The notes under the pieces were generated by a model. That model saw nothing but the letters and a program-made list of their open reading frames with translations. It ran no database searches and had not been told where the DNA came from. Positions 1 through 11,151 of a stretch of DNA of 64,000 nt are shown here, one piece after another (position 1 is the first letter of the stretch; each line of letters begins with the position of its first letter). The stretch comes from Cryptomeria japonica. Taxonomy: Eukaryota > Streptophyta > Pinopsida > Cupressales > Cupressaceae. The position numbers and the translations under genes were made by a program. The stretch covers positions 443,046,213 through 443,110,212 of the forward strand of contig NC_081407.1 of the NCBI RefSeq assembly GCF_030272615.1, given 5' to 3'.

Positions 1-726
1 TTTCACATGGAACTCAAAAGGGAAGATAACTTGAAAATGTAACATGACAATCACATGAGAGATAATGAACTCGTGTCGAAATGTGTGCATAGAGCGATTG
101 AGACAAATGGGTCAAAATTTGTGGGGTTACCCCAACTTTTCCAAATGTCAAAGTTGGGGATAACAGAGAAATTAATTAAATAATAAAATTAAATAATGTT
201 GGAGGAAAAATGGTGAATAAATTAAATAATAAAAAATAATTAATTTATAGAAAAAAAATAGTTTAATTAAATAATTAAAAAAATATATTCATTAATATGC
301 ATAAAAGAAAAATGAAGAAAGGACGATAACATGCGAATGCATTAGCCAATTATAGATGTCTAAAGTAGCAATGCAAATCAAATGATAAATTAAATGACTT
401 GTGAAGTTTTGTTATCCTCAATTTAAGATCACTCAAATCATGGGATGACCCCTATGAACCTTGTTTGTTTTGTAGCCCAGGGCCTTTAAGCACACATATC
501 AAGAGCAATTTCTACTTGCTCTCATGCATGGTTTGATCCCTTGAGAAATTATTTTGATTGGATCTCTCCTTTGTGTTTTTGAAAATTTGATGAAAGTCTA
601 TTTTTAGGAGTTAGCCATTTTATTTAGGGTGCAAGGTCATATTTTTTCAGTGCAACTACACTCGTTCCACAGTTTGAAGTGTAGTAGTAGAGAATTTCTC
701 TATAACTACACTTGTTCTTCTTCCTT

Positions 727-760
727 AGTGTAGTTTGGGTTTTAAACTCCGAACTACACT
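727..760. repeat. Palindrome of the gtgtagtt...aactacac type
   Basis: The sequence reads agtgtagtttgggtttt and then returns as aaactccgaactacact, giving a nearly perfect dyad about 34 bases long centred on the tttaaa core. A second, slightly decayed copy follows at 777-807. Confidence 0.7.
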
Positions 761-776
761 CCTTCCTCCTTACATA

Positions 777-807
777 GTGTGGTTTGGGTTTCAAAACCTG
801 AACTACA
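777..807. repeat. Second palindrome of the same type
   Basis: This copy reads gtgtggtttgggtttc and returns as aaaacctgaactacat. It is about 50 bases after the first copy. Half-copies are visible near 1252-1280, 30168-30196 and 36903-36926. Confidence 0.6.
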
Positions 808-1385
808 TCCCTACCTTCATGTGTGGCATTTAATGCCAACTGAAATGTCATTTATAAATTAGTTTTTTACTCATTTTTAGTCATTTGTTCTCTCATATTT
901 TTGTTTTATCATGTCACATATACCTTAGTGGTGAGATTTTTGCTCATTTTTGTGCCCCCATCACATGTTCTTAAGGTATTTTTCATCATTCTTCTATCTT
1001 CCTTTTGATTTCAGTTATTGTTTAGTATGTTTTCCTTATTTTTTATTTTTTTTCATTTTTCACATTTTTTTGCATAGGGTTTATCCCCATGGTTCTCACA
1101 ACCTCTTCAAGTGTTACCAAGTGCTTATCCAATGAGGAGGTAGGGGTTATTCCTCATGTTTAACCATTGAATGCCACACTTTCACCTTACAATTGAAGGG
1201 ATTATTCCTCGAGTTGCATTCCCTCCTATTCGTGCAAACCCTCATGTGTTTGAGTTTTAAAACCCCAAACCACATAGTCTCACATTTCCACCTTGCATGT
1301 GTAGTTCAAAGAAAATTCTCAGAACTTTTTCCAGTGTAGAGCGAAGAAAATTCTTTGAACTAAACATGTGAGTTAGTGTTCCCTC

Positions 1386-1942
1386 TATTAGACTTGTGTG
1401 AATATTATTTTCATTGATGTCAAACTAGCTATCCGGTCTGGACCAGATAGTATGTGTAGTGTTGTGTTACCCAGATTGTTCAGGATAATTTTTGCAGCCA
1501 ATATGTGTATTTCTTCATTATGGATAGATGCTATGATGCAGTTAGATGAAGATGATATGATGAGGTTATCTCTGGAAGATATTCATTCTAGAATTTTAAG
1601 TTCTCATTAGTCTCGGTATCGATTATGAGTTTCGATATTAATTGTTTTGGTCTTGGCCATAGTATCTCTTCGAATTTCATGTTACAGTAGTCTTGGTATG
1701 TGTGGAGTCTATATCTTTGGAAGATTGGAGAATTATACTTAATTTTGTAATAATGGGTTAGTATCTTTGGGTCTGGATGACCCTACCCCATTCTGGTAAT
1801 ATCGGTATATGCATTGGCAAATGAAGTATGAAAAAAGAAGCATGTAGAGATCTTACGGAGGCTGACGTGAGTGTCTTGTTTATGTTGGATATTGTGTTGG
1901 TCTTGGCCGACACACTATTTCATGTTTATATCTTCCAGTATA
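1386..1942 (+). repeat. Element A 5' LTR, left part
   Basis: This stretch aligns by eye with 26159-26720: both contain cttgtgtgaatattatt, then gatgtcaaactagct, and later ggaggctgacgtgagtgtct. It is cut at 1942 by Copia element B and resumes at 15523. The target gtata is duplicated at 1938-1942 and 15518-15522. Confidence 0.8.
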
Positions 1943-2890
1943 TGTTGGACATTGATGTTGCTAGGATATGTTGTTGTCATTGATGTCAACATATTCCTAC
2001 GATTTATTGCTCCGGTGGTTGCATATTGGTTTATTGGGATCATGGTTCAGTATATGGAGTATTCCTAGTATCATTATATGCTTTTGTATTGGTTTCAGTG
2101 ATCCAGCAGCTTAATTAATCATATCATATGGTCTGGTTTGTAGTTTGGTTTTTTTTATCAATACTTTGCAAAGTTCGGTATTTCCTCCAGTATATTTTGG
2201 TGTGATCAGATCTCGTGTTGTAATTTTGGGAGAATATTTTGGATGTTCATATGTATCTACATTTCAGATGGTTCATGAATTGCTTCTCTGCAAGCTATCT
2301 TTCTAGTATGAGTTATTGTTGTTTGAGTGTTCTTGAGTTTTAGGTGTTGATCAATGAAGATTTGATAAGTGGTGTTGGTGCAATTATTTTAGATGGTTCT
2401 AATGTGCTTGTTGGTGTATCTTGATTGTGTTCTATTTGTTTTGGTGGTCTGCATTGATTCTTGTGCATGTTCTTGGTGATTTTGTTGATCCGATGATATT
2501 CTTCGTGTTATGCAGTATTCTTGGTGGTGTAGTGTGTTGTGGTTGATTTTGGCAAGATTTCCGGTGGTGATGCGTGTTTGGAGATTTCGTTTATGTCCAT
2601 GTTATGTCATGTATATAATTATATTGGTCCAGTGGCCAATATTTATATTGTGTGATATAATTTTGTAATTGTGAGATGAGGTTTTAGCCGACCTTGTTGC
2701 CAAGGTTGATGATCGGTATATATAGATGATTTAGTCATGTAATTTGTGTGTCGATGTAGTGCCTGCATTATCAGAGAATGGTAAAGGTGAGAACAAGCAA
2801 ATACATCCTTTGACATTGTGATTGAGAAGAGATTGAAGTGTTGTAGGGCAAACAAATTTGCTTAACCGAAATTGTCATCAAGCATAAGGA
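1943..2890 (+). repeat. Element B 5' LTR, 3' end deleted
   Basis: It matches 14176 onward closely, including the shared stretch ctaggatatgttgttgtcat. Homology stops near cataagga (2890, against 15129 in the 3' LTR). The last roughly 390 bases of the LTR and the primer-binding site appear to be deleted, because the next sequence already resembles the leader before gag (gcttgaggagat). Confidence 0.75.
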
Positions 2891-2959
2891 AAAAGTCTGA
2901 CCGCTTGAGGAGATTTGGGATGGAAACTTGAGTTGTTTTCTTTAAGAGGGAGAGTCTGA

Positions 2960-3083
2960 GATTTGATGGAAGTAACTATTCTATATGGAAGAACCAGATG
3001 GAGGTGCACTCGAAATATCTTGGAGAGGATTACTGGAAGATTACAAAGGATGTCTATTTTTCTCCTTAGAATGGACCAGTTAC
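2960..3083 (+). pseudogene. Start of element B gag, before the C insertion
   Basis: In one frame this reads like the N-terminus of a Copia Gag (UBN2 type): RFDGSNYSIWKNQMEVH, comparable with LDGTNYGIWNIRMETH in element E. A stop lies near 3069, and element C interrupts the frame after gttac (3079-3083). The frame resumes, with more stops, at 9827. Confidence 0.7.
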
Positions 3084-3866
3084 TGTTAGGATTCCCAAAG
3101 ACACTGAGAGGGGGGGTGAATTAGTATCTTACCAATTAATGGATTTTCTAACTTATTAAATGAATTGCATGCCAAAACAGAGTACCGGTAAACCATAAAT
3201 AATGCAGTAAATAAGATCAGTAATCACAACATAGAAAGCACACCATAACACAATATTTTTAACGAGGAAACTCGATGTGGGAAAAACCTTGGTGGGATTC
3301 ATGACCCACAATATTCGCTCACTGGCCAATAAGTGAATATTACTTACAAATGTGATGCCTGCACATGCAGGAAGGCTCACTGCCTAGAGCTCACTGCTCA
3401 AATACAAAAAAGGGAAGTCTCACTGACTTACAAAATGGAATATGTACATCCAATATCATGTACTGCTTCGGTTCAGCATCTGCTATGCTAGGTTCAGTAC
3501 CAGTTTAAGCTCATACAACTTCCATAAACCTTATTCCAAAATCTGCCTTAATATTTGCATCTTCCTATTACATTCCATCTATGCTTCTACAAATGATTTA
3601 CAAGATCTCATACTTATATGAGTCCTATTACAATTCACCTTGTCGGCTTTACAAAAAGATTTTACAATTAAATACAAAATATAGTAAACAAAATCATGTC
3701 GACTGGGGTGTCAGTAAACATATTTGTCATTGTCGCTATCATTGTCGTTGCTTGTGCCTATGCCGGTGTCTGTGTCTATGTCGGTGCCATAGGATTTTAA
3801 GGTTTCCATCAATGACAATACCTTCAATCACCTACAATTTCTCATTGGAGTGTGCATTTTCCAACA
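3084..3866 (-). repeat. Element C 3' LTR
   Basis: On the plus strand it begins tgttaggattcccaaag and ends tgtgcattttccaaca, so on its own strand it is a TG...CA LTR of 783 bases. It is very similar to 9048-9826 and to the LTRs of element D in inverse orientation. Confidence 0.92.
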
Positions 3867-3890
3867 ATCTCCCCCTTTGGCATTGATGGC
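3867..3890 (-). other. Element C polypurine tract and conserved junction
   Basis: The plus strand reads atctccccctttggcattga followed by tggc. On the element strand this is gccatcaatgccaaaggggg followed by agat directly before the LTR. The same 24 bases precede the 3' LTRs of D and E. This would be the plus-strand primer during reverse transcription. Confidence 0.85.
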
Positions 3891-4076
3891 AACACTCATG
3901 AGAAAAAGCCAAAAGTGTTCTCCAAAAGTCTTACCAAAATTGTGTGCTCCCCTTGAGCAGATGATATCTTCTATCATATCCTTACTCTTTTTTCTCATCC
4001 TCTACTACTCCCCCTTTGGCATCAATGACAAAGGTTGTCAGTCAATGTCAATTGAGTGTAGTTTTGGTCTGGATCC

Positions 4077-6139
4077 CTATAGCCGATTGGTTACAATCTG
4101 ATATAGATTTGCTAATGTAGAATTTAGTTTGTTATAGAACCTCTCACTATCCTTTAGTGTTGCTTCTATTCTTTGGATTGTACCGGTGGGTATGTGCATT
4201 TTCTCTTCCGGTGTCTTAAGTCCTGGAACAAGAGCCTCAGAAATATCTTTTCTCAAAGAGATGAGGATATCTAGTTTAGTACCTAGTCTGCGTTTTTGTT
4301 TCTTTGCTTTAAAATTTAATCTTTCCTTATATTTTTCAAGTTTTTCAATTTTCTCTTCATAGTCGGTAATTTCCTGTTCTACTACCGATATGGTGTCTAA
4401 TGAACCTATTAAATTATCAGCAATATTATTGATTTCCTTATGTTCTTTGTTGATCTCTATATCTATATCCTCTATCAAAATGTTTGTCTTACATGTATCT
4501 CTGTACAATTTCTTGAAGTCAAAAATTGTCTTTCCTAGTGCTGGTAATAATGTATCAATATGTTCCTTACTCTTCTTTACTGTCTCCTCAAAGAATTTTT
4601 CCTTCTCTTTATTTATTTTCTCTCTGAAAGTTTCCTCAATTGTTAGTAGATTATCGGTTATATACTTAGACAATGTATCTAATTGGTTTAAAGAATCTTT
4701 GTTTTCTATGTTACACTTGTGTGCAATCATCTTCAAAATTGGTATGGTGTCATCAATTGCCTTATATGCAAGTGCCTTGCAATCAGTTATTTTCTTAATT
4801 GAATCAAGCAACACCTTTGTTACATTGGTTGGTCAGAATTCTGTCAGTGAAGACCAGATGATTGCCCAACTATCTTAACAATCTGTAATCCGCCAGTGTG
4901 AGGAACCTCTTTGCTTATGGTGACCTCTGGTAGGTCAATTTGAGTCTACATTTCTACTAGCAAGGGTTTAGGTTTCTCAGCTGATGTCAATGGCACAGTC
5001 TCTGTTTGAACCTTTAGCTCATCCTTCTTCTCTTCTAATTTCTCAGTATGTACCTTAGTCTGTTTCTCAGAGATTTCCACTGCTGGTATTTCTGATTGTG
5101 ACTCTATGTTTTCTACCGGTTTCTCTGTGTTTACCTCTAAATTGTCTACAGTCGATATCTCAATAGATTTGTCAGTACTATGAGTTGTCGGTTCCTCATT
5201 AGATACATCAGTATGTACACCAGTGGTATCTGCCTTTCCCGTATCCAAAGGGTTAGTTGACTATTTAGTTTGTTTCTCAACCCCAATTTCAATATTGCCA
5301 ACTATGTCCTCAGCATTTGTCTCAACTGTAATGTCTTCTACCGGTGGCTTAGTTGCCACATCTCTCTTCTCACTTGTCTCCTTATCAACCCCAATGTTTA
5401 CTTCCTGTGTGTCAATATTCATTGTATACAACACCTCAGAATTAGGATTTATGTCCTCGTGTGTTGTCTCCATACTCTCAACATTATCTATTGTCGGTGG
5501 TGTATCAACAGTTTGTGCCTGTGGAGTATCAGAAGAAGGTGGGGGCAAGTTATCTGTTATCTTTATGCTCGGAGATCCACCTACCTTGCCTTTACCTTTA
5601 TCCTTTTCTTTTTGATAGACTTTAAAAGTCTTTGTTCATTTAAGCTCTTCTTGTTTTTCCTTTTCTACAAAGAATATATCTCACTTATTCGTTGTCTCTT
5701 TTGTGATCTCATTTACTCTACCAGCCATTAATGCTACATGTCAGTGACCGGTTGAAAATACTATCCAGTTTGCCTCACTTATTAGTTCATCAATCTATTA
5801 TGTTGAATTTACTGGGTGAACTACAAGTAGTTTTTCTATCTTAATCTTCTTGTCTAGTTCCACAATTGCTAACCTTTTAGCATCTAACCTTATGTACAAG
5901 TCATTGGGTAAATCATCTACAACCTTAATCAGAAATTTTTTGTAGATATCCAAGTGTAGGATAACACTGTTTTCTATGCTTTCTTTTTCTTCATTTGAAA
6001 ATGTGTTATACAACTTGCTAATGTTCGATAAGTTACCATCTTCAGTTATTTCATGTAGAAGATTGTCAAGTGGAGGTATAACTTGTTTTACTTTCTTCTT
6101 TCTTGGAGTTATTTTCTTTGCCAGAGGCCTAACTGCCTG
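4077..6139 (-). pseudogene. Element C second protein, middle and C-terminal part, broken
   Basis: This continues the reading of the 7561-6140 frame after a stop. Pieces in several frames match element D: 6013-5798 (LHLDIYKKFLIKVVDDLP), a Thr/Glu/Pro-rich acidic stretch at 5548-4946, and a coiled-coil C-terminus of about 245 residues at 4814-4077 ending LYQIVTNRL. The C-terminal part has long runs of Lys/Glu heptads. Several frameshifts and stops separate the pieces. The function is unknown; the low-complexity middle looks like a linker between a globular N-terminal domain and a coiled-coil tail. Confidence 0.7.
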
Positions 6140-7561
6140 TTATTTATGTCTTGTTCTCTTAGGTGTAGGAGCGGGTACCAGTGAGGGTTTTCTTTTTCTT
6201 TCTACCCTTTTAAAATCTGTCGATATTTCACTATCAAAGGAGGTAGCAACTGGTGAAAGATGTGTTTCTAGTTGTAATCCTTCCAAGTCACTCTCCTTAA
6301 TACCAGTTTTATTCAATATGTCTTCCTTGATTGCTTTTGTCTGCCTTGTTCCTTTTCTAACTATTTGTTCAGTTTTCTTTATTCTTTTCTGTGACTGAAT
6401 GTTTCTTTCAATTGTTTCCGCATTTCCAAATACTTTCTCTGTTGGCTCTTTAGGGGCTTCTAGAAGGTCTTTTTCATAAGTTTCTATTATGTTCTCATTA
6501 GCCTCATATCCTATCTCTGTAACCCAAACTGTCCTTGGGACCACTGCTTCTATCCAGATTTCATCTTTCTTTATCACAAAGCATATCTCCTTTTGATATT
6601 TGTCAACTATAGATTGAGATAGCCTTATCCTAGTTTTCATCCTAGCCTTCAATGCCCGAAAATGTTCATTTATGTTCTTTTCCCTATCATCTCCCATGTT
6701 GTTGAGAATATCCAGAAGTTGTTTTCCTACCGGTATGTCAAATCTAAAATCCTTTTTACCAATACTGGGAACTTCCCTGGTGATATATAGCAGTAAGAAT
6801 ACAAGTAAGTTGCCAAATATGAATGTCCCTTTCTTGTCCCCTTTGATTTTCTTCAGATTATCTATTAGCTCATCTTTTAACCATTTGCATATGTCAATCT
6901 TTGCATTGTTATTTACCATGTCATAAGCACTTTTGATACATAAGCTAGAGACATAGTTTAATCTGTTGGCATGTGTAACTCTGTATGCAAGAATCATGCT
7001 AATGAATCTTACATTGATATCCTTTACATCATTTACTCTTAGGGATCTCTTGTCAAAGGTTGCGCCTGTTAGGGTCATTACAGTGTCATTTGGAACCTTT
7101 TTAGTTTTGTCAGGCCTGCTACCGGTGGAAGGTAAGCCTGTCACTGCCCTAACTGCCTCTTTTGTTATCTTGTGAATGTAATCCAACCAAAATAACTCCC
7201 CATGAACTTTTCTTAGCACAATCCTTATAACATCCTTTGGAAAATCAGGGATACTAAGAATCTCCACAAAACCTAGGGTTTCAACTATCTTATGTTCCAA
7301 TTTCACATTTCCATTAACATCACAAATTACTGTTCTATACATTTTCATTATCTCTTCAGCTCCCAATTCTTCAATATGACAATGTATGTAAATTCTAGGA
7401 TCCTCAGCATAAGCAACTCCTTTGGGTATTTTTGAAAAAGCTCCTAGGGTATCATCTTTCTTTACAATTTTGGGAATGATTTTAAATACAGGTCTAGGGC
7501 ACTTAACAACTTCAATTACAGTAGGGTTTGCAATGAATTCAGGTGCAGAGGAGGAAGCCAT
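6140..7561 (-). CDS. Element C second protein, N-terminal 473 residues, unknown family
   Basis: An open frame of 473 codons starts at the ATG at 7561 (MASSSAPEFIANPTV) and ends at a TAA at 6140. Residues 1 to about 330 look globular, with mixed helices and repeated motifs such as ITKEAVRAVTGLPSTG and DINVRFISMILAY. The final 110 residues are Lys/Arg-rich and low in complexity. The start is supported by the matching ATG in element D at 49756. D also has a stop one codon away from this stop, and reading beyond it continues to match D, so the ancestral protein was longer. I do not recognise the family. It vaguely resembles proteins annotated as putative plant transposon protein (Transposase_32), which a profile search would test. 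It sits where pol would be in an autonomous element. Confidence 0.7.
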   Translation of the reverse strand: MASSSAPEFIANPTVIEVVKCPRPVFKIIPKIVKKDDTLGAFSKIPKGVAYAEDPRIYIHCHIEELGAEEIMKMYRTVICDVNGNVKLEHKIVETLGFVEILSIPDFPKDVIRIVLRKVHGELFWLDYIHKITKEAVRAVTGLPSTGSRPDKTKKVPNDTVMTLTGATFDKRSLRVNDVKDINVRFISMILAYRVTHANRLNYVSSLCIKSAYDMVNNNAKIDICKWLKDELIDNLKKIKGDKKGTFIFGNLLVFLLLYITREVPSIGKKDFRFDIPVGKQLLDILNNMGDDREKNINEHFRALKARMKTRIRLSQSIVDKYQKEICFVIKKDEIWIEAVVPRTVWVTEIGYEANENIIETYEKDLLEAPKEPTEKVFGNAETIERNIQSQKRIKKTEQIVRKGTRQTKAIKEDILNKTGIKESDLEGLQLETHLSPVATSFDSEISTDFKRVERKRKPSLVPAPTPKRTRHK

Positions 7562-7879
7562 TGTATAAATACCTTAATCTGCCTTTAGGTTTGAATGCTT
7601 GAATGATTTGCTTCACTTCTCGCTATGGATGCCTTCACTCGGGATTTTTGCGCTCTAAGGAAATTTGAATGCTCGGTGAATGAAAAAGAGCCAAAACACT
7701 TTCTTTATAATGTCATTTCCTTCAACTACCACATTAAATGCTTGTCGTTTAAGTGAAACTTAACATATTTGTCGGTAAAGAAGTATTTCAACTTATCACC
7801 ATCAACCGAGGGTACATTAGCATGTTTTTCAATTTGTTACCATACCTCCAAAAAGGTTCTTTTCAGTTAGATGAAGAAT

Positions 7880-8400
7880 CTCCTGTCGATGGAGTGATAC
7901 TTTGTTCTACCAGTGAAGAAATAGCTTCATTAACATTCATATCTGACTTTCTAATCCATTGTTTTGAAAATTCTTGTTTTACCTCTTCAACCTTCTCTTT
8001 ACCTTTCAAACTGGGTTCTTTTTTATTTGTCGGTGATGCCTTACTTTTACAGAATTTTGCAATATGTCCAATCTTGTTACAAGCATAACAAGTCGCATTG
8101 TTTTTCTAAATAGCTTTTCCATATCCTATGCCGGTATGTGTTCTGCATTGATTAGATAAGTGTCCAAATCTTCCACAAACATAACATCTTACATTCATTC
8201 TACGATTTTCTGAATTATGACCAACTTTGTTGCATTTAGAACATTGACCGGTGGGTGCATTAGTGTTCTGATAGTTTCTAGATCTACATTGATTTTCTCT
8301 ATGACCATACTTGTTACATTTAAAACATTTTCTATTGAATTTGTAGGCATTAGGTTGTCTTACCGGTTTACTGTGATCATGATTGTTTGCATTACCGGAG
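7880..8400 (-). pseudogene. Element C Gag-like zinc-knuckle region
   Basis: Read on the minus strand, four CCHC-type knuckles follow one another: CFKCNKYGHRENQC, CSKCNKVGHNSENR (last Cys lost), CYVCGRFGHLSNQC and CYACNKIGHIAKFC. A stop lies between the third and fourth. A Ser/Thr-rich tail follows. Zinc knuckles of this type bind RNA in Gag nucleocapsids. Four in one protein is more than the one or two usual for plant Gag. The region is collinear with 48960-49450 of element D. Confidence 0.85.
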
Positions 8401-8447
8401 CTTTCACCAATTTCAAAGCCAAGGCCATTTGTATCTCCATTGGGTTT

Positions 8448-8984
8448 CTAGTTTTTCAACATGTCATCAAGTTCCTCTGAAATTTTCTTGAATTTCTCTT
8501 TGTGTTGATTTGCAGTAGCCAACGCATTTTCCAAGAAATCTTTCTGTCTCATGAGTTCAGTCTTATCATGCTCCAAGTGAATTATATTTGTCTTCAACAT
8601 ATCACTTTCATGACTGAGTCGTAGATTTTCATTTCCAGCATCATTGATTCTCCTAGCCAATTTATCTTCATTCTTCTTTCAGTATTCAATGTCTTTACAA
8701 AACCTCATAGTCATATCTTGCATCTCACTCCTCAAGGCCATGTTTTCCTACTTCATCTTGCTTATAAGATCATTAAGAATTTCTTTTTCATCATCATCAC
8801 TTTGTATCTTCTCATGAAGTTCTCTTCTTTTGTTCCTAGCAATAGTGAGATTTGCTTGAAGTCCTTGAATGATTTCCTGTGCAGCCTTCAGATCATCTTC
8901 AAGTTTCATATTCTTCAACTTTTCTGCATCATAATCTGCAAGAGTTGTTTCCAATTTGCTTTCTCAGGTTTTCCATTTGTACCA
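8448..8984 (-). pseudogene. Element C Gag-like coiled-coil N-terminus
   Basis: Two pieces, 8954-8748 (METTLADYDAEKLKNMKLED) and 8660-8448 (MARRINDAGNENLRLS), form long helical heptad stretches rich in Glu, Lys, Leu and Asn. They match 48317-48900 of element D in order and spacing. A classical Gag capsid domain of the Copia UBN2 type is not evident, so assembly may depend on the coiled coil. Frames are broken between the pieces. Confidence 0.75.
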
Positions 8985-9033
8985 ATGTCAGAATCTTCCT
9001 CACACTATTAGGCTTTTGAAAGTAGAGGACCAG

Positions 9034-9045
9034 GCTCTGATACCA
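9034..9045 (-). other. Element C primer-binding site
   Basis: The plus strand reads gctctgatacca, the complement of tggtatcagagc, immediately inside the 5' LTR. This matches the 3' end of plant methionine tRNA, the usual minus-strand primer of Copia elements. The same 12 bases occur in element D. Confidence 0.88.
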
Positions 9046-9047
9046 AT

Positions 9048-9826
9048 TTTTAGGATTCCCAAAGATACTGAGAGGGGGGGGTAAATCAATATCTTACCAT
9101 TTAATGGATTTTCTAACTTATTAAATGAATTGCATGCCAAAACAGAGTACCGGTAAACCAAAAATAATGCAGTAAATAAGATCAGTAAACACAACATAGA
9201 AAGCACACCATAACAAAATATTTTTAATGAGGAAACCCGGTGTGGGAAAAACCTTGGTGGGATTTGTGACCCACAATATTCGCTCACTAGCCAATAAGTG
9301 ACTATTACTTACAAATGTGGTGCCTGCACATGCCGGAAGGCTCACTACCTAGAGCTCACTGCTCAAATACAAAAAAGGGAAGTCTCATTGAATTACAAAA
9401 TGGATTATGTAAATCCAATATCATGTACTGCTTCAGTTCAGCATCTGCTATGCCAGGTTCAGTATCAGTTTAAGCTCATATAACTTCCATAAACCTTATT
9501 CCAAAATCTGCCTTAATATTCGCATCTTCCTATTACATTCCATCTATGCTTCTACAAATGATTCACAAGATCTCATACTTATATGAGTCCTATTACAATT
9601 CACCTTGTCGGCTTTACAAAAAGATTTTTATAATTAAATACAAAATATAGTAAACAAAATCTTGTCGGCTGGGGTGTCGGTAAACATCTTTGTCGTTGCT
9701 GGTGCCAGTGCTTGTGCCTGTACCGATGTATGTGCCTGTGCTGGTGCCATAGGATTGTAAGGTTTCCATCAATGACAATACCTTCAATCACCTACAATTT
9801 CTCATTGGAGTGTGCATTTTCCAATA
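9048..9826 (-). repeat. Element C 5' LTR
   Basis: This is the partner of 3084-3866. Terminal bases have decayed (ttttagg instead of tgttagg at the left, ccaata instead of ccaaca at the right), but length (779) and content agree. The block gtgggaaaaaccttggtggg is one copy of a module found in all Copia-type LTRs of the window. Confidence 0.9.
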
Positions 9827-10689
9827 GTTACTGCTACTGAGATCAAGGATGCTAAAATAACATTAGAGCTAAGGAAGCATTGTTGAGTTCCCTGCCTGAT
9901 TCTAAGATGACTAATGTGATGGGACTTTAGAATGCACACGAGATCTAGGAGAAACTTGAGACCTTATATGAAGGAGATAAACAAGTCAAAGTTGCAGAGT
10001 TTGAAAGGGAAGTATGAGATGTTGAAGATGGGAGAAGATGAGAACATATCAACCTTCATGGTTAAGGTGAATGACCTTGTCCTAGGTATCAAATGTGTTA
10101 GTGGAACCCTTGAAGAGGATAAAATTGTTGCTAAGGTTCTGATATTATTTCCTCCTGCTTACAAATATAAGATAGTTTTTATTGATGAGATCCAAAGTGT
10201 GACTACTATGACAAGAGATATGTTGGTTGGAAAGATTGTTGCATTTGAATTGAGCGAATTTTGTGAATTACATGGAAAGTATGAGATTGCATTTAGAGCA
10301 TCTGTATCCGGAAAGAAGAAGTATGACCTTGATGAATGTAGAATATCCAGATATGAAAGAGAGAGAGAAGAGAGATGGAAGAGAAAGAAAGAGAATTGGA
10401 TGATCTTGAAGCATTGATTGCCCGAAGATTGCCTAAGGGAGCTGGTAAGTATGATGGAAAATTGCCTCTAAAATGTTTCTCTTGCAATAAAATAGGACAT
10501 TTTGCTTCTAGGTGCCCGGAGACAATGTCTAAATATGATAGGCATGATAAATATGATAAGCATGATATGAATGATAGATATGAGAAGCATAAACACTGTG
10601 ATAATCCTTACAAGTATAACCAGAAGTTTAAGCATCAGAAGATCCGTTATTATGTTGTTGATGAAGGTGTTACAAATGAAGAGTTTTAA
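9827..10689 (+). pseudogene. Element B gag, remainder with zinc knuckle
   Basis: The frame broken by C resumes here. Residues such as LKMGEDENISTFMVKVND (from about 10024) and the following stretch match element E (LKMEEDERISAFMERVNE). A single CCHC knuckle CFSCNKIGHFASRC lies at about 10477-10518. Stops and frameshifts occur at 9920-9935 and between 10375 and 10417. This is the Gag of a Copia element, once the structural protein of the particle. Confidence 0.8.
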
Positions 10690-10701
10690 GGAGATGAAAT
10701 A

Positions 10702-11088
10702 GTGTTTATTGCTATTAAAGAAGATGGACCAGAACCTGTTGATTCCACAAGTTGCACTATTGAGGAGAAAGCTTTAGTTGCTAAAGTTGAAAAGAAAGAT
10801 GAATGGATGATTGACAATGGTTGTTCACATCATATGACCGGTGATAAAAGCAAATTTGTGAGTATGGAAAAGTATGATGGTGGAGTAGTAAGATTTGGAG
10901 ATGACAAAGCCTGTGTGATCCATGGTAGAGGTTCTATTTCCTTTGATGGTAACAATAACATTGATGATGTCTTGTATGTTGAAGGTTTGAAACATAATCT
11001 TTTAAGTGTTGGACAGATGGTTGACAAAGGTTATGATTTGCAATTCAAGAATGGAAAATGCAAGATCCTAAATGGCTCTGGTATATAG
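10702..11088 (+). pseudogene. Element B protease region
   Basis: The frame covers the Copia aspartic protease. The active-site motif reads [13 protein letters not shown]; the usual Asp-Ser-Gly is Asp-Asn-Gly here, a likely inactivating change. The downstream stretch [14 protein letters not shown] is typical of the protease to integrase linker. The frame ends at a stop near 11086. Confidence 0.82.
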
Positions 11089-11151
11089 ATTGCATCAATA
11101 ACTAAGAGTGAAAGTAATATATTTCATTTGAATTCTTATGAGAAAGGTTGA

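Larger units (their letters stand above)
1..1380. other. AT-rich repeat-derived DNA without a gene
   Basis: No coding region is supported here. The first 600 bases are A/T-rich with runs such as aattaaataat. From about 640 to 1340 there are many short inverted repeats built around the words gtgtagtt and aactacac and around ttttaaaa. The same words recur at 30000-30200 and 36898-36940, on both sides of element E, so this is a decayed dispersed repeat family. It is the left flank of element A. Confidence 0.55.
3084..9826 (-). mobile_element. Element C: non-autonomous LTR element with Gag-like and unknown second protein, no pol
   Basis: The boundaries are firm. LTRs lie at 3084-3866 and 9048-9826, and the perfect 5-bp target duplication gttac is at 3079-3083 and 9827-9831. 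The element reads right to left: 5' LTR, primer site complementary to tRNA-Met (9034-9045), coiled-coil and zinc-knuckle coding region (about 8950-7900), a long second coding region (7561 to about 4077), polypurine tract and 3' LTR. No protease, integrase, reverse transcriptase or RNase H signature was found on either strand. It belongs to the same family as element D, with high similarity along the whole length. Confidence 0.9.

Noticed and set aside
4390-4878. Plus-strand 162-codon frame within C
   Set aside because: It mirrors the minus-strand coiled-coil coding region, which matches element D.
5223-5731. Plus-strand frames of 130 and 153 codons within C
   Set aside because: Shadows of the minus-strand acidic linker of the second protein.
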